Positions 41,269 to 50,047 of a stretch of DNA of 64,000 nt are shown piece by piece; within the stretch, counting starts at the first letter, position 1, and the number at the start of each line of letters is the position of its first letter. The position numbers were made by a program, and so were the translations under genes. The stretch is from Kineosporia babensis (GTDB lineage Bacteria > Actinomycetota > Actinomycetes > Actinomycetales > Kineosporiaceae), in the NCBI RefSeq assembly GCF_021129305.1, contig NZ_JAJOMB010000005.1, positions 186,001 through 250,000 of the forward strand, read 5' to 3'. The notes under the pieces were generated by a model. The model had not been told where the DNA came from and ran no database searches. It saw nothing but the letters and a program-made list of their open reading frames with translations.

Positions 41269-43029
41269 CTAACTGCGCGAGCGCAGCCAGCCGACCAGGT
41301 CGGCCGAGCCCGGGCAGGGCCGGGAGATCAGCCAGCCCTGCAGCACGTCGCAGCCCATCCCGGTGAGCTGCTCGGCCTGGGGCGCCGTCTCCACCCCCTC
41401 GGCACACACCCGCATGCCGAGCGAATGGGCGGTGCTGATCACCAGCTTGGTCAGCACGCTGTCGGTGGAGCACTCGGTGACCCGGTCGATGAACGACTTG
41501 TCGATCTTGACCACGTCGGCCGGAAGGTCGCGCAGCATGGTCAGCGACGAGTAGCCGGTGCCGAAGTCGTCCAGCGCGATGCTCACCCCGAGGGCGCGGA
41601 TCTCCCGCAGCAGCTCGGCGGTGGCGCTCAGGTCGTCGATCACCGCGGTCTCGGTGATCTCCAGGCACAGGCTGCGCGGCGGCAGGCCGGAGTCCTCCAG
41701 CGCGGCCAGCACCTCGCGGAAGAACGAGGGCTGGGCGATCTGCACGGGTGAGACGTTCACGGTCACCTTCAGCCGTTTCAGGCTGCCGTCCGGATGCCGC
41801 ACCGCGGGCCAGGTGGCGGCCTCGAAGCAGGCCGTGCGCAGCACCCAGCGGCCCAGGTCCAGGATCAGCCCGGTCTCCTCGGCCACGGTGATGAAGTCGG
41901 CCGGTGAGACCCGGCCCAGCTCCGCGTCCTCCCAGCGGGCCAGCGCCTCGGCCCCGATGATCCGGTTGCTGGCCACCCCGGCCAGCGGCTGGTAGGCCAC
42001 GCTGAGCCCGTCGTCGTGCTGCAGGGCGGCGCGCAGCCGGCGTTCCATGTGCCGCCGGGCCCGCAGCTCGGCCAGCCGGGCCTGGGCCGCCAGCAGATCG
42101 GCGTCGAAGTGCGTGACCCGCCCCCGGCCGTGCGTCTTGGACTGGAACATCGCCTGGTCGGCCCGGGTGACCAGATCGGCCAGCGGCAGCTGCGGGCCGT
42201 CCGCGGCGTCGGACACCCCGACACTGGCGCCGATCGTCACCAGGGTCTGCGCCTCGTCGACGGTCACGGCGAACGGCCGGGCCGCCTCCTGAACGATCCG
42301 CTCGGCCACCGACCGGGCCTGGCCGGGGGTGAGCCGGCCGTTCAGCAACACGGCGAACTCGTCACCACCCAGCCGGACCACCCGGTCACCCAGCCGGGCG
42401 ATCCGCCGCAGCCGGTCGGCGAACTGCTTCAGCACCTGGTCGCCGACCGCGTGACCGAGACCGTCGTTGATGTCCTTGAACCGGTCGAGGTCCACGTAGA
42501 GCACGGTGATCTCGGGAGCCAGGGTGTCCGGCCGGGCCACCCACTCCATCAGCGAGGACCGGTTGGGCAGCCCGGTCAGCGCGTCGTGCCGGGCCTGGAA
42601 GGCGTAGTCCCGCGAGAGCGCCCGGAACAGCGTGGTCGCCCCGACCGTCATCACCTCGCCGTCGGGCAGCTGCACCCCGACCGTGCTGACCATGGTCTGC
42701 CCGGACTCGTCGGTGACCACCGCCGCGGCCTCGGCGATGCTGGTACCGGCCGGCAGCAGCACGGTGGGCACCTCGCCGAGGCGGCCCAGCGTCAGCCGGG
42801 TGTTCACCGCCCGGCCGAAACCCAGCCGGCCGGTGAGCCAGCGCTCGAACCAGATCCGGTCGATCACCACCGTCCCGCCGGCCCGGTGCACCACCACCCC
42901 GGCGGCGTGCGGGTTGCGCCGGAACCACTCGTCCAGGTCCAGCACCCGCATGCTCGCGGGCATCGCCACCGCCGGCTCGGCGATGTCACTCAGAACGGCG
43001 CCGGTGACCGGCGGCAGGGCGATCGTCAT
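41269..43029 (-). CDS. GGDEF-EAL c-di-GMP protein with CBS-like N-terminus (gene 2 of tandem pair)
   Basis: A 586-aa cytosolic protein predicted to make and/or break cyclic di-GMP. Residues 1-150 look like a CBS-like sensory region (FRRNPHAAGVVVHRAGGTVVI...LTGRLGFGRAVNTR...LPAGTSIAEAA). The GGDEF domain has DALTGLPNRSSLMEW and VRLGGDEFAVLL, with the product-inhibition site RLGD five residues before GGDEF. The EAL domain keeps GAEALARW, CLEITETAVI, IALDDFGTGYSSL and KIDKSFID. Both catalytic domains appear intact, so net activity is open. It starts with a 1-nt overlap (TGATG) with the paralogous upstream gene, to which it is similar throughout. Confidence 0.92.
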   Translation of the reverse strand: MTIALPPVTGAVLSDIAEPAVAMPASMRVLDLDEWFRRNPHAAGVVVHRAGGTVVIDRIWFERWLTGRLGFGRAVNTRLTLGRLGEVPTVLLPAGTSIAEAAAVVTDESGQTMVSTVGVQLPDGEVMTVGATTLFRALSRDYAFQARHDALTGLPNRSSLMEWVARPDTLAPEITVLYVDLDRFKDINDGLGHAVGDQVLKQFADRLRRIARLGDRVVRLGGDEFAVLLNGRLTPGQARSVAERIVQEAARPFAVTVDEAQTLVTIGASVGVSDAADGPQLPLADLVTRADQAMFQSKTHGRGRVTHFDADLLAAQARLAELRARRHMERRLRAALQHDDGLSVAYQPLAGVASNRIIGAEALARWEDAELGRVSPADFITVAEETGLILDLGRWVLRTACFEAATWPAVRHPDGSLKRLKVTVNVSPVQIAQPSFFREVLAALEDSGLPPRSLCLEITETAVIDDLSATAELLREIRALGVSIALDDFGTGYSSLTMLRDLPADVVKIDKSFIDRVTECSTDSVLTKLVISTAHSLGMRVCAEGVETAPQAEQLTGMGCDVLQGWLISRPCPGSADLVGWLRSRS

Positions 43030-44924
43030 CAGCGCTGTCCCAGGCACTCGGGCAGCACGGCGGTGGGCAGCCATTGGGTGAAAGCATCGGATCCGGGCAG
43101 CGGCTTGGAGATCAGCCAGCCCTGCAGGGTGTCGCAGCCCATGTCGGCCAGCCGCTCGGCCTGCTCGTTGGTCTCCACGCCCTCGGCGCAGACCCCCATC
43201 CCGAGCGAGTGCGCGGTCTCGATCACCAGCCGGGCCAGCACGCTGTCGGTGGAGGTCTCGTCGGCGATCTTGTCGATGAACGACTTGTCGATCTTGACCA
43301 CGTCGGCCGGCAGGTCGCGCAGCATGGTCAGCGACGAGTAGCCGGTGCCGAAGTCGTCCAGCGCGATCGTCACCCCCAGGTCGCGGATGTCCTGCAGGAT
43401 CTTGGCGGTGGCCTCCATGTCGCCGATCACCGCGGTCTCGGTGATCTCCAGGCACAGGCAGCGCGGCAGCAGGCCGGACTCGACCAGGGCGTTGGAGACG
43501 TCCTGGACGAACGAGGGCTGCGAGAGCTGCACCGCCGAGACGTTCACGGTGACCTTCATCCGGCGCCGGATCCCGTCCGAGGACTCGAACATCGGCCAGG
43601 TCGCGGCCTCCCGGCAGGCGCTGCGCAGCGCCCAGCGGCCCAGGTCGACGATCAGGCCGGTCTCCTCGGCGATCTTGATGAAGTCGATCGGGGCCACCGG
43701 CCCGAGCTCGTCGTCGGCCCAGCGGGCCAGCGCCTCGGCGCCGACGATCCGGTTGCTGGCCACCTCGGCCAGCGGCTGGTAGTGCAGCCGCAGGTCGCCG
43801 TTGACGATGCCCGAGCGCAGCCGCCGTTCCATGTGGTGGCGGGCCCGCAGCTCGGCCTGTGAGCCGCGCACCGCGAGCACCTCGGCGTCGAAGTGGGTGA
43901 CCCGGCTGCGGCCCAGCGACTTGGACTGGAACATCGCCAGGTCGGCCTGGGAGACCAGGTCCTCCAGGCTGACCCCGGTCATCACCGAGTCCGCGCCGGC
44001 CACCCCGACGCTGGCGCCGATCGTGGCCACCGCCTCGAGGAGCTGGCCGTCACCGTGGTCGACGGTGACGCTGAACGGCATCGAGGCCTCGTGCACGATC
44101 CGCTCGGCCACCGAGCGGGCCTCCTCCGGGGTCAGCGCCCCGGCCAGCACCATCGCGAACTCGTCGCCGCCGAGCCGGGCCACCCGGTCCTCGGCCCGGG
44201 CGATGTTGCCCAGCCGCTCGGCGAACAGCTGCAGCACCTGGTCGCCGACCGCGTGGCCGAGGCTGTCGTTGACGTCCTTGAACCGGTCGAGGTCGATGTA
44301 GAGCACGGTCAGGTCGCCGGACTGGGCGTCGTGCCCGCGCATCCACTCCATCAGCGAGGCCCGGTTCGGCAGGCCGGTCAGCACGTCGTGCCGGGCCTGG
44401 TAGGCGTAGCTGTACGACAGCGCCCGGAACAGCGTGGTCACCGAGACCGTCATCAGCGTGCCGTCGGTCGCGATCACCCCGACCGTGCTGACCGAGGACT
44501 CCTCGCTGGGGGCCTCGTCGGTGACCACCGCCGCGGCCGCGTCGATGGTGGTGTCGGCGCTCAGGAAGATGCTGGGCACGTCGTCGAGGTCGGCCAGGGT
44601 CATCCGCTTGAACACCGAGCGGCCGTACCCCAGGGCCCCGGCCACCCAGCGGTCGAACCAGGCCCGGTCGACCACGATCGGCCCGGCCGCCAGCGGCACC
44701 ACCACGGTGGTGGCCCGCGGGTTGCCGCGGAACCAGTCCTCCAGCTCGGTGACCCGCATCTCCGCGGGCATGGTGACTGCGGGCACCGCGATGTCGGCCA
44801 GGATCGCCTTGGCCCAGCCGGACAGCGGTTCGGGCTTGGAGGCCTGGGTGTCGGGCAGACGGTGCCGACCCCGGCGGGGCCGGCCGGTAGCCTGGGCCCA
44901 CGGCATGGCTGGTGCCACCGCCAC
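43029..44924 (-). CDS. GGDEF-EAL c-di-GMP protein with CBS-like N-terminus (gene 1 of tandem pair)
   Basis: A 631-aa paralogue of the next gene, with an extra 40-residue head (MAVAPAMPWAQATGRPRRGR...). The order is again CBS-like region (FRGNPRATTVVVPLAAGPIVV...GALGYGRSVFKRMT...), GGDEF with VARLGGDEFAMVL and the inhibitory RAED, and EAL with GAEALARW, CLEITETAVIGD and DDFGTGYSSLTMLRDLPADV. Both active sites appear complete. The GTG follows AAGGGG at 7 nt. Upstream is a 177-bp gap to the GH3 gene, with a GTGTGACG direct repeat of 15-bp period. The tight pairing of two near-duplicates suggests recent tandem duplication. Confidence 0.92.
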   Translation of the reverse strand: MAVAPAMPWAQATGRPRRGRHRLPDTQASKPEPLSGWAKAILADIAVPAVTMPAEMRVTELEDWFRGNPRATTVVVPLAAGPIVVDRAWFDRWVAGALGYGRSVFKRMTLADLDDVPSIFLSADTTIDAAAAVVTDEAPSEESSVSTVGVIATDGTLMTVSVTTLFRALSYSYAYQARHDVLTGLPNRASLMEWMRGHDAQSGDLTVLYIDLDRFKDVNDSLGHAVGDQVLQLFAERLGNIARAEDRVARLGGDEFAMVLAGALTPEEARSVAERIVHEASMPFSVTVDHGDGQLLEAVATIGASVGVAGADSVMTGVSLEDLVSQADLAMFQSKSLGRSRVTHFDAEVLAVRGSQAELRARHHMERRLRSGIVNGDLRLHYQPLAEVASNRIVGAEALARWADDELGPVAPIDFIKIAEETGLIVDLGRWALRSACREAATWPMFESSDGIRRRMKVTVNVSAVQLSQPSFVQDVSNALVESGLLPRCLCLEITETAVIGDMEATAKILQDIRDLGVTIALDDFGTGYSSLTMLRDLPADVVKIDKSFIDKIADETSTDSVLARLVIETAHSLGMGVCAEGVETNEQAERLADMGCDTLQGWLISKPLPGSDAFTQWLPTAVLPECLGQR

Positions 44925-45002
44925 GTCGTTACCCCTTCCGAACCGGACCGAAATACTTCCCTATCCGTCGTCTGATCACCGTGCGGCGATGATCCGCCAA
45001 AG

Positions 45003-45025
45003 GTGTGACGACCGTTCGTGTGACG
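45003..45025. promoter_or_regulatory. Direct repeat upstream of the c-di-GMP gene pair
   Basis: GTGTGACG occurs at 45003-45010 and again at 45018-45025, a 15-bp period, about 80-100 bp before the GTG start of the first GGDEF-EAL gene. It could bind an activator dimer, but there is no other support. Confidence 0.25.
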
Positions 45026-45101
45026 GTAACGGTCTGAAGGGGGTGCTGTGCATCTGCCCGGGCCCGACTCAGGGGTAAACCACCGGCCGATTCCCGGCAA
45101 G

Positions 45102-47438
45102 TCAGGCTTTTTCGAGCACCACCGGGGTACTCAGGACCCGGTCGGCGCCGACCACCCGGGCCGGGCCACCGAGGGTGACGGCCTGCTCGAACGGTAGGTC
45201 ACGCAGCGAGGTGCCCAGGCTCACCCGGATCCGGCCGGGCTCGACCACCCGGCGCAGGTCGCGGCCGACCAGCGCGGTGCGATCCGCGTGCACTTGCATC
45301 CGCACCCGCACCCGCTCCTCCGGTTCCAGCCGGACCCGGGCGAAACCGGCCAGCCAGCGCACCGGCCGCACCACCGAGGCCACCGGGTCGCTCAGGTAGA
45401 GCTGGACCACCTCGGTGCCGGCCCGCACGCCACTGTTACGCACCAGCACGCCCACCTCGAAGCTGCCGTCGGTGGCGATCTCGGTCTGATCGACCTCGAA
45501 CTCGCTCAGCTCGAACGTGGTGTAGGAGCAGCCGTGCCCGAACGGGAACAGCGGGCTCACGTCGACGCTGCTGATCATGCTGGGCTCGCCCAGCGGCGGC
45601 TGCAGATAGGTGTGCGGCTGGCCGCCCGGGCTGCGCGGGATCTGGACCGGCAGTCGTCCGCCCGGTTCCAGCCGGCCGGAAAGTACCCCGGCCAGCGCCG
45701 CGCCGCCTTCTTCGCCCGGCATGAACGCCTGCACCAGGCCCGCTACGCGCGGGGCCAGGTCGCCCAGGGCGTAGGGGCGCCCCGAGACCACGACGACGAC
45801 CACCGGAGTGCCGGTGGCCAGCACTGCGTCGAGCAGATCGGTCTGCACACCGGGCAGTTTCAGGTCGTCGACGTCGCAGCCCTCTCCGGAGGAACCGCGG
45901 CCGAACATGCCGGCCAGGTCGCCGACGAACGCGATGCACAGGTCGGCCTCGGCGGTGGCGGCAACCGCGGCGGGGATGCCCGAGCGGTCCTGGCCCATCA
46001 CCTCACAACCAGAACTATGGACGATGTGCGCACCTTGAAGTTCGGAGCGCAGGGCTTGCAGGGCGGTCGGGATCTCGATGCCGAGCCCGGCGTCGTGCTC
46101 GGGGAACTTGGGCAGGACGTGGTTGGGGAAGGCGTAACAACCCATGAACGTGCGGGGATCGTCGGCACAGGGGCCGATCACCGCGACGTTGGCAGGCCGG
46201 CGCAACGGCAGGGCGGTTCCCGGGTCGAGCAGAACTATGGACGTTTGCGCGATCCGGTGCGCGATGGCCCGGTTGCCCGGCGGGTCCAGTTCGATCGTCT
46301 CCGGCGCGTCCGGCTTCGGGTTCCACCCCGGATCCAGCAGGCCCAGTTCGGCCTTCTGGGTAAGCACCCGGCGCACCGCCCGGTCCAGGTACTCCGGCGC
46401 CAGCTCGCCGTCGTGCACCAGGTTCGGCAGGTGCGAGAAGCAGATCGTGTCGGGCAGCTCGACATCCATTCCCGCCTTGAGGGTTTCGGCTGCCGCCCCG
46501 GCGTAGTCCTCGACCACGCGGTGCATGCTGGCCAGGAACGGAGTGGCCCAGTAGTCGGACACCACCGTCCCCTCGAAACCCCAATCCTCCCTGAGAATCT
46601 CGTTCAGCAACCAGTGGTCGACACCGGCCGGTACCGCATCGTTGTCGTTGTAGGAGTGCATCACCGAACCGGCTCCGGCCTTCACCGCGGCCTCGAACGG
46701 CGGGAGCAGAAGGTCGAGGATCTCGCGCCGCCCCAGGGAGGCCGGCCCGTGGTTACGCCCGGCCCGCGAGGCCGAGTAACCGACGAAGTGCTTCAGCGTG
46801 GCAATGATTCCCGCGCTCTGCAGCCCCTGGACGTAAGCCGATCCGAGTTCCGAAACCAGGTACGGGTCTTCCCCGAGGGTCTCTTCGACGCGCCCCCAGC
46901 GATAGTCGCGCACCACGTCCATCAGCGGTGAAAGCCCTTGATGCACACCCAGCCGGGCCAGGTCGCGGCCGATCGCCGCGGCCATCTGCCCGATCAGCTC
47001 CGGGTCGAAGGTGGCCGCCCAGGCGATAGCCGCCGGATAAACCGTTGCCCCGTAGGTAGTCACGCCGGTCAGGCATTCCTCGTGCGCAATCGCCGGGATC
47101 CCCAGCCGCGAGCTCTCCACCACCACGCTCTGCTGCCGCGCCAGCTCCGCCGCGCCCTCGGCCGGACTCACCGGTGCGCTGCCGTAGACCCGGGTGAGGT
47201 GACCGAGCCCGAACCGGGCCGCCTGCTCCAGTGACACCTGACCACCCTCGTGCGCGAACGCGTCCTCCATCGGAGCGCTCTGGGCCCCGGGCTCCTGAGC
47301 ACCGTCGGCCGGCGGTCGCGGGGTGTTACCCAGCCAGCGACTGCCGAGCTGCCCGGCCTTCTCCTCGATGCTCATCCGGGCGAGGAGATCCTCCACCCGC
47401 TCGGCCACTGCGCGACTGGGATCCTGCCAAGGCTGCAC
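45102..47438 (-). CDS. GH3 beta-glucosidase/beta-xylosidase
   Basis: A 778-aa family 3 glycoside hydrolase without export signal, so it should act on imported oligosaccharides. It starts EDLLARMSIEEKAGQL; conserved barrel motifs include IPAIAHEECLTGVTTYGATVYPAAIAWAATFD, GLSPLMDVVRDYRWGRVEETLGEDPYLVSELGSAYVQGLQ and KHFVGYSASRAGRNH. The nucleophile Asp is in GTVVSDYWATPFL. An alpha/beta sandwich domain and a C-terminal fibronectin III-like domain (SFEVGVLVRNSGVRAGTEVVQLYL) follow. Specificity (glucose versus xylose) cannot be fixed. The GTG is behind AAGGAG. It is divergent from the second sugar ABC locus and probably co-regulated with it. Confidence 0.92.
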   Translation of the reverse strand: MQPWQDPSRAVAERVEDLLARMSIEEKAGQLGSRWLGNTPRPPADGAQEPGAQSAPMEDAFAHEGGQVSLEQAARFGLGHLTRVYGSAPVSPAEGAAELARQQSVVVESSRLGIPAIAHEECLTGVTTYGATVYPAAIAWAATFDPELIGQMAAAIGRDLARLGVHQGLSPLMDVVRDYRWGRVEETLGEDPYLVSELGSAYVQGLQSAGIIATLKHFVGYSASRAGRNHGPASLGRREILDLLLPPFEAAVKAGAGSVMHSYNDNDAVPAGVDHWLLNEILREDWGFEGTVVSDYWATPFLASMHRVVEDYAGAAAETLKAGMDVELPDTICFSHLPNLVHDGELAPEYLDRAVRRVLTQKAELGLLDPGWNPKPDAPETIELDPPGNRAIAHRIAQTSIVLLDPGTALPLRRPANVAVIGPCADDPRTFMGCYAFPNHVLPKFPEHDAGLGIEIPTALQALRSELQGAHIVHSSGCEVMGQDRSGIPAAVAATAEADLCIAFVGDLAGMFGRGSSGEGCDVDDLKLPGVQTDLLDAVLATGTPVVVVVVSGRPYALGDLAPRVAGLVQAFMPGEEGGAALAGVLSGRLEPGGRLPVQIPRSPGGQPHTYLQPPLGEPSMISSVDVSPLFPFGHGCSYTTFELSEFEVDQTEIATDGSFEVGVLVRNSGVRAGTEVVQLYLSDPVASVVRPVRWLAGFARVRLEPEERVRVRMQVHADRTALVGRDLRRVVEPGRIRVSLGTSLRDLPFEQAVTLGGPARVVGADRVLSTPVVLEKA

Positions 47439-47459
47439 TGCTCACTCCTTCGTGAGACG

Positions 47460-47474
47460 TCGAAAAGTTTTCGA
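47460..47474. promoter_or_regulatory. Palindromic candidate operator near GH3 gene
   Basis: TCGAAAAGTTTTCGA is a perfect palindrome with a single central base, 22 bp upstream of the GH3 start. The half-site AGTTTTCGAG resembles AGCTTTCGAG at 47599-47608, beside the divergent promoter. Confidence 0.5.
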
Positions 47475-47509
47475 GCGCCCAACGATCCGGACGTCCTCAA
47501 AAACTGTTC

Positions 47510-47526
47510 CGGACAACGGTTGTCCG
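47510..47526. promoter_or_regulatory. Palindrome in GH3/binding-protein divergent promoter region
   Basis: CGGACAACGGTTGTCCG is a perfect 8-bp inverted repeat around one base. A related weaker one, CTGTCC-GGCAG-GGACAG, lies at 47543-47559. The shared GGACA/TGTCC half-sites suggest a dimeric regulator. Confidence 0.5.
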
Positions 47527-47574
47527 TTCGTCGACGGATTCACTGTCCGGCAGGGACAGACCCGGACGCAAGGG

Positions 47575-47603
47575 TTGACACCGCCCGGCGGCGAAACTAG
47601 CTT
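47575..47603 (+). promoter_or_regulatory. Sigma70-type promoter for sugar ABC locus 2
   Basis: TTGACA (47575-47580) and TAGCTT (47598-47603) are separated by exactly 17 bp, a consensus vegetative promoter layout. The TSS would fall near 47610, about 160 nt before the binding-protein gene, over the sequence TTTCGAGAACTTCCG that partly resembles the palindrome at 47460. Confidence 0.6.
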
Positions 47604-47768
47604 TCGAGAACTTCCGACAAATGCGGCATCTCTTCTTCCCGGAGGAGCGGCCGATCCGAACGACAGTTTCCTGCTCTACCGAACTCTCCCAGCGCATCGG
47701 GGCGCTGTTCCGCCCCGCTGCGTCCGTTGCGCCGCGGCCGCCGCGGCCGGTACCCGATGGAGATCACC

Positions 47769-49118
47769 GTGGATCCCATGCGCAAGCCCAGCCCGTCCCG
47801 CAGAAGCTTCCTCGCCCTCAGCCTGGGACTCCCGATCGCCGGGGCCACGCTGGCCGCCTGCGGAAGTTCCGGTCCCGGAACCGAGAACGGCGGAGGTGGC
47901 GAGGGCTCGGGAGGCAGCTACTGGTACCTCTCGGTCGACCCCAACGAGACCATCCGCCGCAACTCGCTGGACCGGTTCAACAAGGCCGAGCCGGACTCCG
48001 CGATCAAGGGCACGGCCTTCCAGAACGACGCGTACAAGGAGAAGATCAAGGTCGCGATCGGGGCCGGGCAGGCGCCGACGGTGATCTGGGGCTGGGGCGG
48101 CGGTGGCCTGGCCAGCTGGGTGGACGCCGGTGCGGTGGAGGACCTGACCCCGTGGTTCGACGAGAACCCGGACCAGAAGGAACGGCGTTTCCCCGCGGCC
48201 TTCGCGGCCGCCACGGTCGACGGGAAGATCTACGCGGTCCCGGCCGAGACCGTCACCCCGATCGTGCTGTTCTGGAACAAGCAGGTTTTCGCCGACGCCG
48301 GGCTGCAGCCGCCGACGTCGTGGGAGGACATCCTCGCCCTGGTTCCGCAGTTCAACGACAAGAAGATCGCCCCGTTCTCGCTGGCCGGGCAGTCCCGCTG
48401 GACCAACATGATGTGGCTGGAGTTCCTGTTCGACCGGATCGGCGGCCCGGAGATCTTCCAGGCGGTGTTCGACGGCACCCCGAACGCCTGGTCCGACCCG
48501 GCCGCGATCAAGGCCCTCGGTGAGATCCAGAAGCTGGTCAAGGCCGACGGTTTCATCAAGGGCTTCTCCTCGATCACCGCCGACACCAACGCCGACCAGG
48601 CCCTGCTCACCTCGGGCAAGGCCGCGATGATGCTGCACGGCGCCTGGACGTACGGCTCGATGAAGGAAGAGAGCGACATCGTCAGCAGCGGCAACCTGGG
48701 CTACATGAACTTCCCGCCGGTGGCCGGCGGTACCGGCGACGCGAGCAACACCTACGGCAACCCGGGCCAGTACTACTCGCTCTCGTCCAAGGCCACCGAG
48801 GAGCAGAAGACCGCCGCCAAGGAGTTCTTCGCCACCCAGGTGCTCTCCGACGCCGAGCAGACCGACTGGGTCAACATGGCCGGTCAGGTCCCGATCGTGG
48901 TCGGCGTGGACAGCAAGTTCGAGGGTCTGGACGACGCCGAGTGGCTGCAGTTCGTCTACGACACGGCCAGCACCGCCTCGGTGTTCTCGCAGTCCTGGGA
49001 CCAGGCGCTCAGCCCCACCGCCGCCGAGGAACTGCTGGCCAACATCGCCAAGCTCTTCCAGCTCGACATCACCCCGGAAGAGTTCGCCGAGAGCATGAAC
49101 GCGGTCATCGGGAAATGA
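47769..49118 (+). CDS. ABC transporter sugar-binding lipoprotein, Tat-type signal (locus 2)
   Basis: A 449-aa solute-binding protein of family 1. The signal has a twin-arginine motif SRRSFLAL followed by a hydrophobic core and the lipobox TLAACGS, so export through Tat and lipidation are likely, unlike the locus 1 protein, which lacks the twin-arginine motif. A Gly-rich linker follows, then SYWYLSVDPNETIRRNSLDRFN and KIYAVPAETVTPIVLFWNKQVFAD. GGAG lies 6 nt before the GTG at 47769; the ATG at 47778 is an alternative. The stop overlaps the start of the permease gene (ATGA). The ligand is probably a beta-linked glucan or xylan fragment handled by the GH3 enzyme. Confidence 0.88.
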   Translation: MDPMRKPSPSRRSFLALSLGLPIAGATLAACGSSGPGTENGGGGEGSGGSYWYLSVDPNETIRRNSLDRFNKAEPDSAIKGTAFQNDAYKEKIKVAIGAGQAPTVIWGWGGGGLASWVDAGAVEDLTPWFDENPDQKERRFPAAFAAATVDGKIYAVPAETVTPIVLFWNKQVFADAGLQPPTSWEDILALVPQFNDKKIAPFSLAGQSRWTNMMWLEFLFDRIGGPEIFQAVFDGTPNAWSDPAAIKALGEIQKLVKADGFIKGFSSITADTNADQALLTSGKAAMMLHGAWTYGSMKEESDIVSSGNLGYMNFPPVAGGTGDASNTYGNPGQYYSLSSKATEEQKTAAKEFFATQVLSDAEQTDWVNMAGQVPIVVGVDSKFEGLDDAEWLQFVYDTASTASVFSQSWDQALSPTAAEELLANIAKLFQLDITPEEFAESMNAVIGK

Positions 49119-50047
49119 CCGTCCCGGTTCAGGTTCCACCCTCCGAGGTCGTTCCCGGCCGGACCGCCTCGCACACGGTCCGGCAGGGCTCGATCGCCTG
49201 GATGGTGCTGCCCGCGCTGGTGATGTTCGTGGCCTTCGCGGTGATCCCGCTGATCGGCGTGTTCGCCCTGAGCTTCACCGAGTGGAACGGGATCGGCGAC
49301 ATCCGCCCGGCCGGGTTCGACAGCTGGCGCGAGGTGCTCACCGATCCCGGTCTGCCGAACGCGCTGTGGGTGACGTTCGAGGTGATGGCGCTGTCCTGGG
49401 CGTTCCAGACCCCGCTGAGTCTGCTGCTGGGCGTGTTCCTGGCCGGCAAGCAGCGCTACCGCGGGGTGCTGGCCGTGCTGTTCTTCGTGCCGCTGCTGCT
49501 CAGCCAGGCCGCGATCGCGATCACCTTCAAGGCGCTGCTGGACCCCAACTTCGGCCTCGGTGCCGGGCTCGGGATCGACTTCCTGGTCCAGGACTGGCTC
49601 GGTGAGCCCACTCTCGCCCTGGCCACCGTGGTGTTCGTGGTGTCCTGGCAGTTCATCCCGTTCCACACGCTGATCTACCAGGGCGCGGTCCGGCAGATCC
49701 CGGTCTCGCTGTACGAGGCCGCGCAGCTGGACGGGGCCGGGCGGCTGCGGCAGTTCTTCAGCATCACCCTGCCGCAGCTGAAGAACACCGTGATCGCCTC
49801 CTCCACCCTGATGGTGATCGGGTCGCTGACCTTCTTCGACCTGATCTGGGTGCTCACCGCCGGTGGTCCCGGCGACGCCACCCGGGCGCTGGCCCTGGAC
49901 ATGTACATCCGCGGTTTCCGGGCCAACCTGATGGGCCCGGCCAGCGCGATCGCGGTGATCCTGGTCGTCGTCGGCCTGCTGCTGGCGCTGGCCCTGCGGC
50001 GCCTGGGCGGCGGCCGGGACGCCGGCAGCCAACTGGAGGGGATGTGA
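49115..50047 (+). CDS. Sugar ABC transporter permease, MalF type (locus 2)
   Basis: A 310-aa membrane permease with six helices beginning at IAWMVLPALVMFVAFAVIPL. The EAA loop is YEAAQLDGAGRLRQFFSITLPQ. The start ATG overlaps the binding-protein stop by 4 nt. Its own stop overlaps the next permease by 4 nt (GTGA), so the three genes are coupled. The short charged C-terminal tail ends RRLGGGRDAG. Confidence 0.9.
   Translation: MTVPVQVPPSEVVPGRTASHTVRQGSIAWMVLPALVMFVAFAVIPLIGVFALSFTEWNGIGDIRPAGFDSWREVLTDPGLPNALWVTFEVMALSWAFQTPLSLLLGVFLAGKQRYRGVLAVLFFVPLLLSQAAIAITFKALLDPNFGLGAGLGIDFLVQDWLGEPTLALATVVFVVSWQFIPFHTLIYQGAVRQIPVSLYEAAQLDGAGRLRQFFSITLPQLKNTVIASSTLMVIGSLTFFDLIWVLTAGGPGDATRALALDMYIRGFRANLMGPASAIAVILVVVGLLLALALRRLGGGRDAGSQLEGM

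Noticed and set aside
41255-41668. N-terminal extension of the LURP-one-like gene
   Set aside because: It is an out-of-frame reading of the neighbouring EAL domain; the same spurious peptide appears upstream of the second paralogue for the same reason.
46012-46243. AGAACTATGGACG repeated within the GH3 gene (46014 and 46231)
   Set aside because: A 13-mer match is expected by chance many times within 64 kb, and the encoded residues differ; no conserved context.
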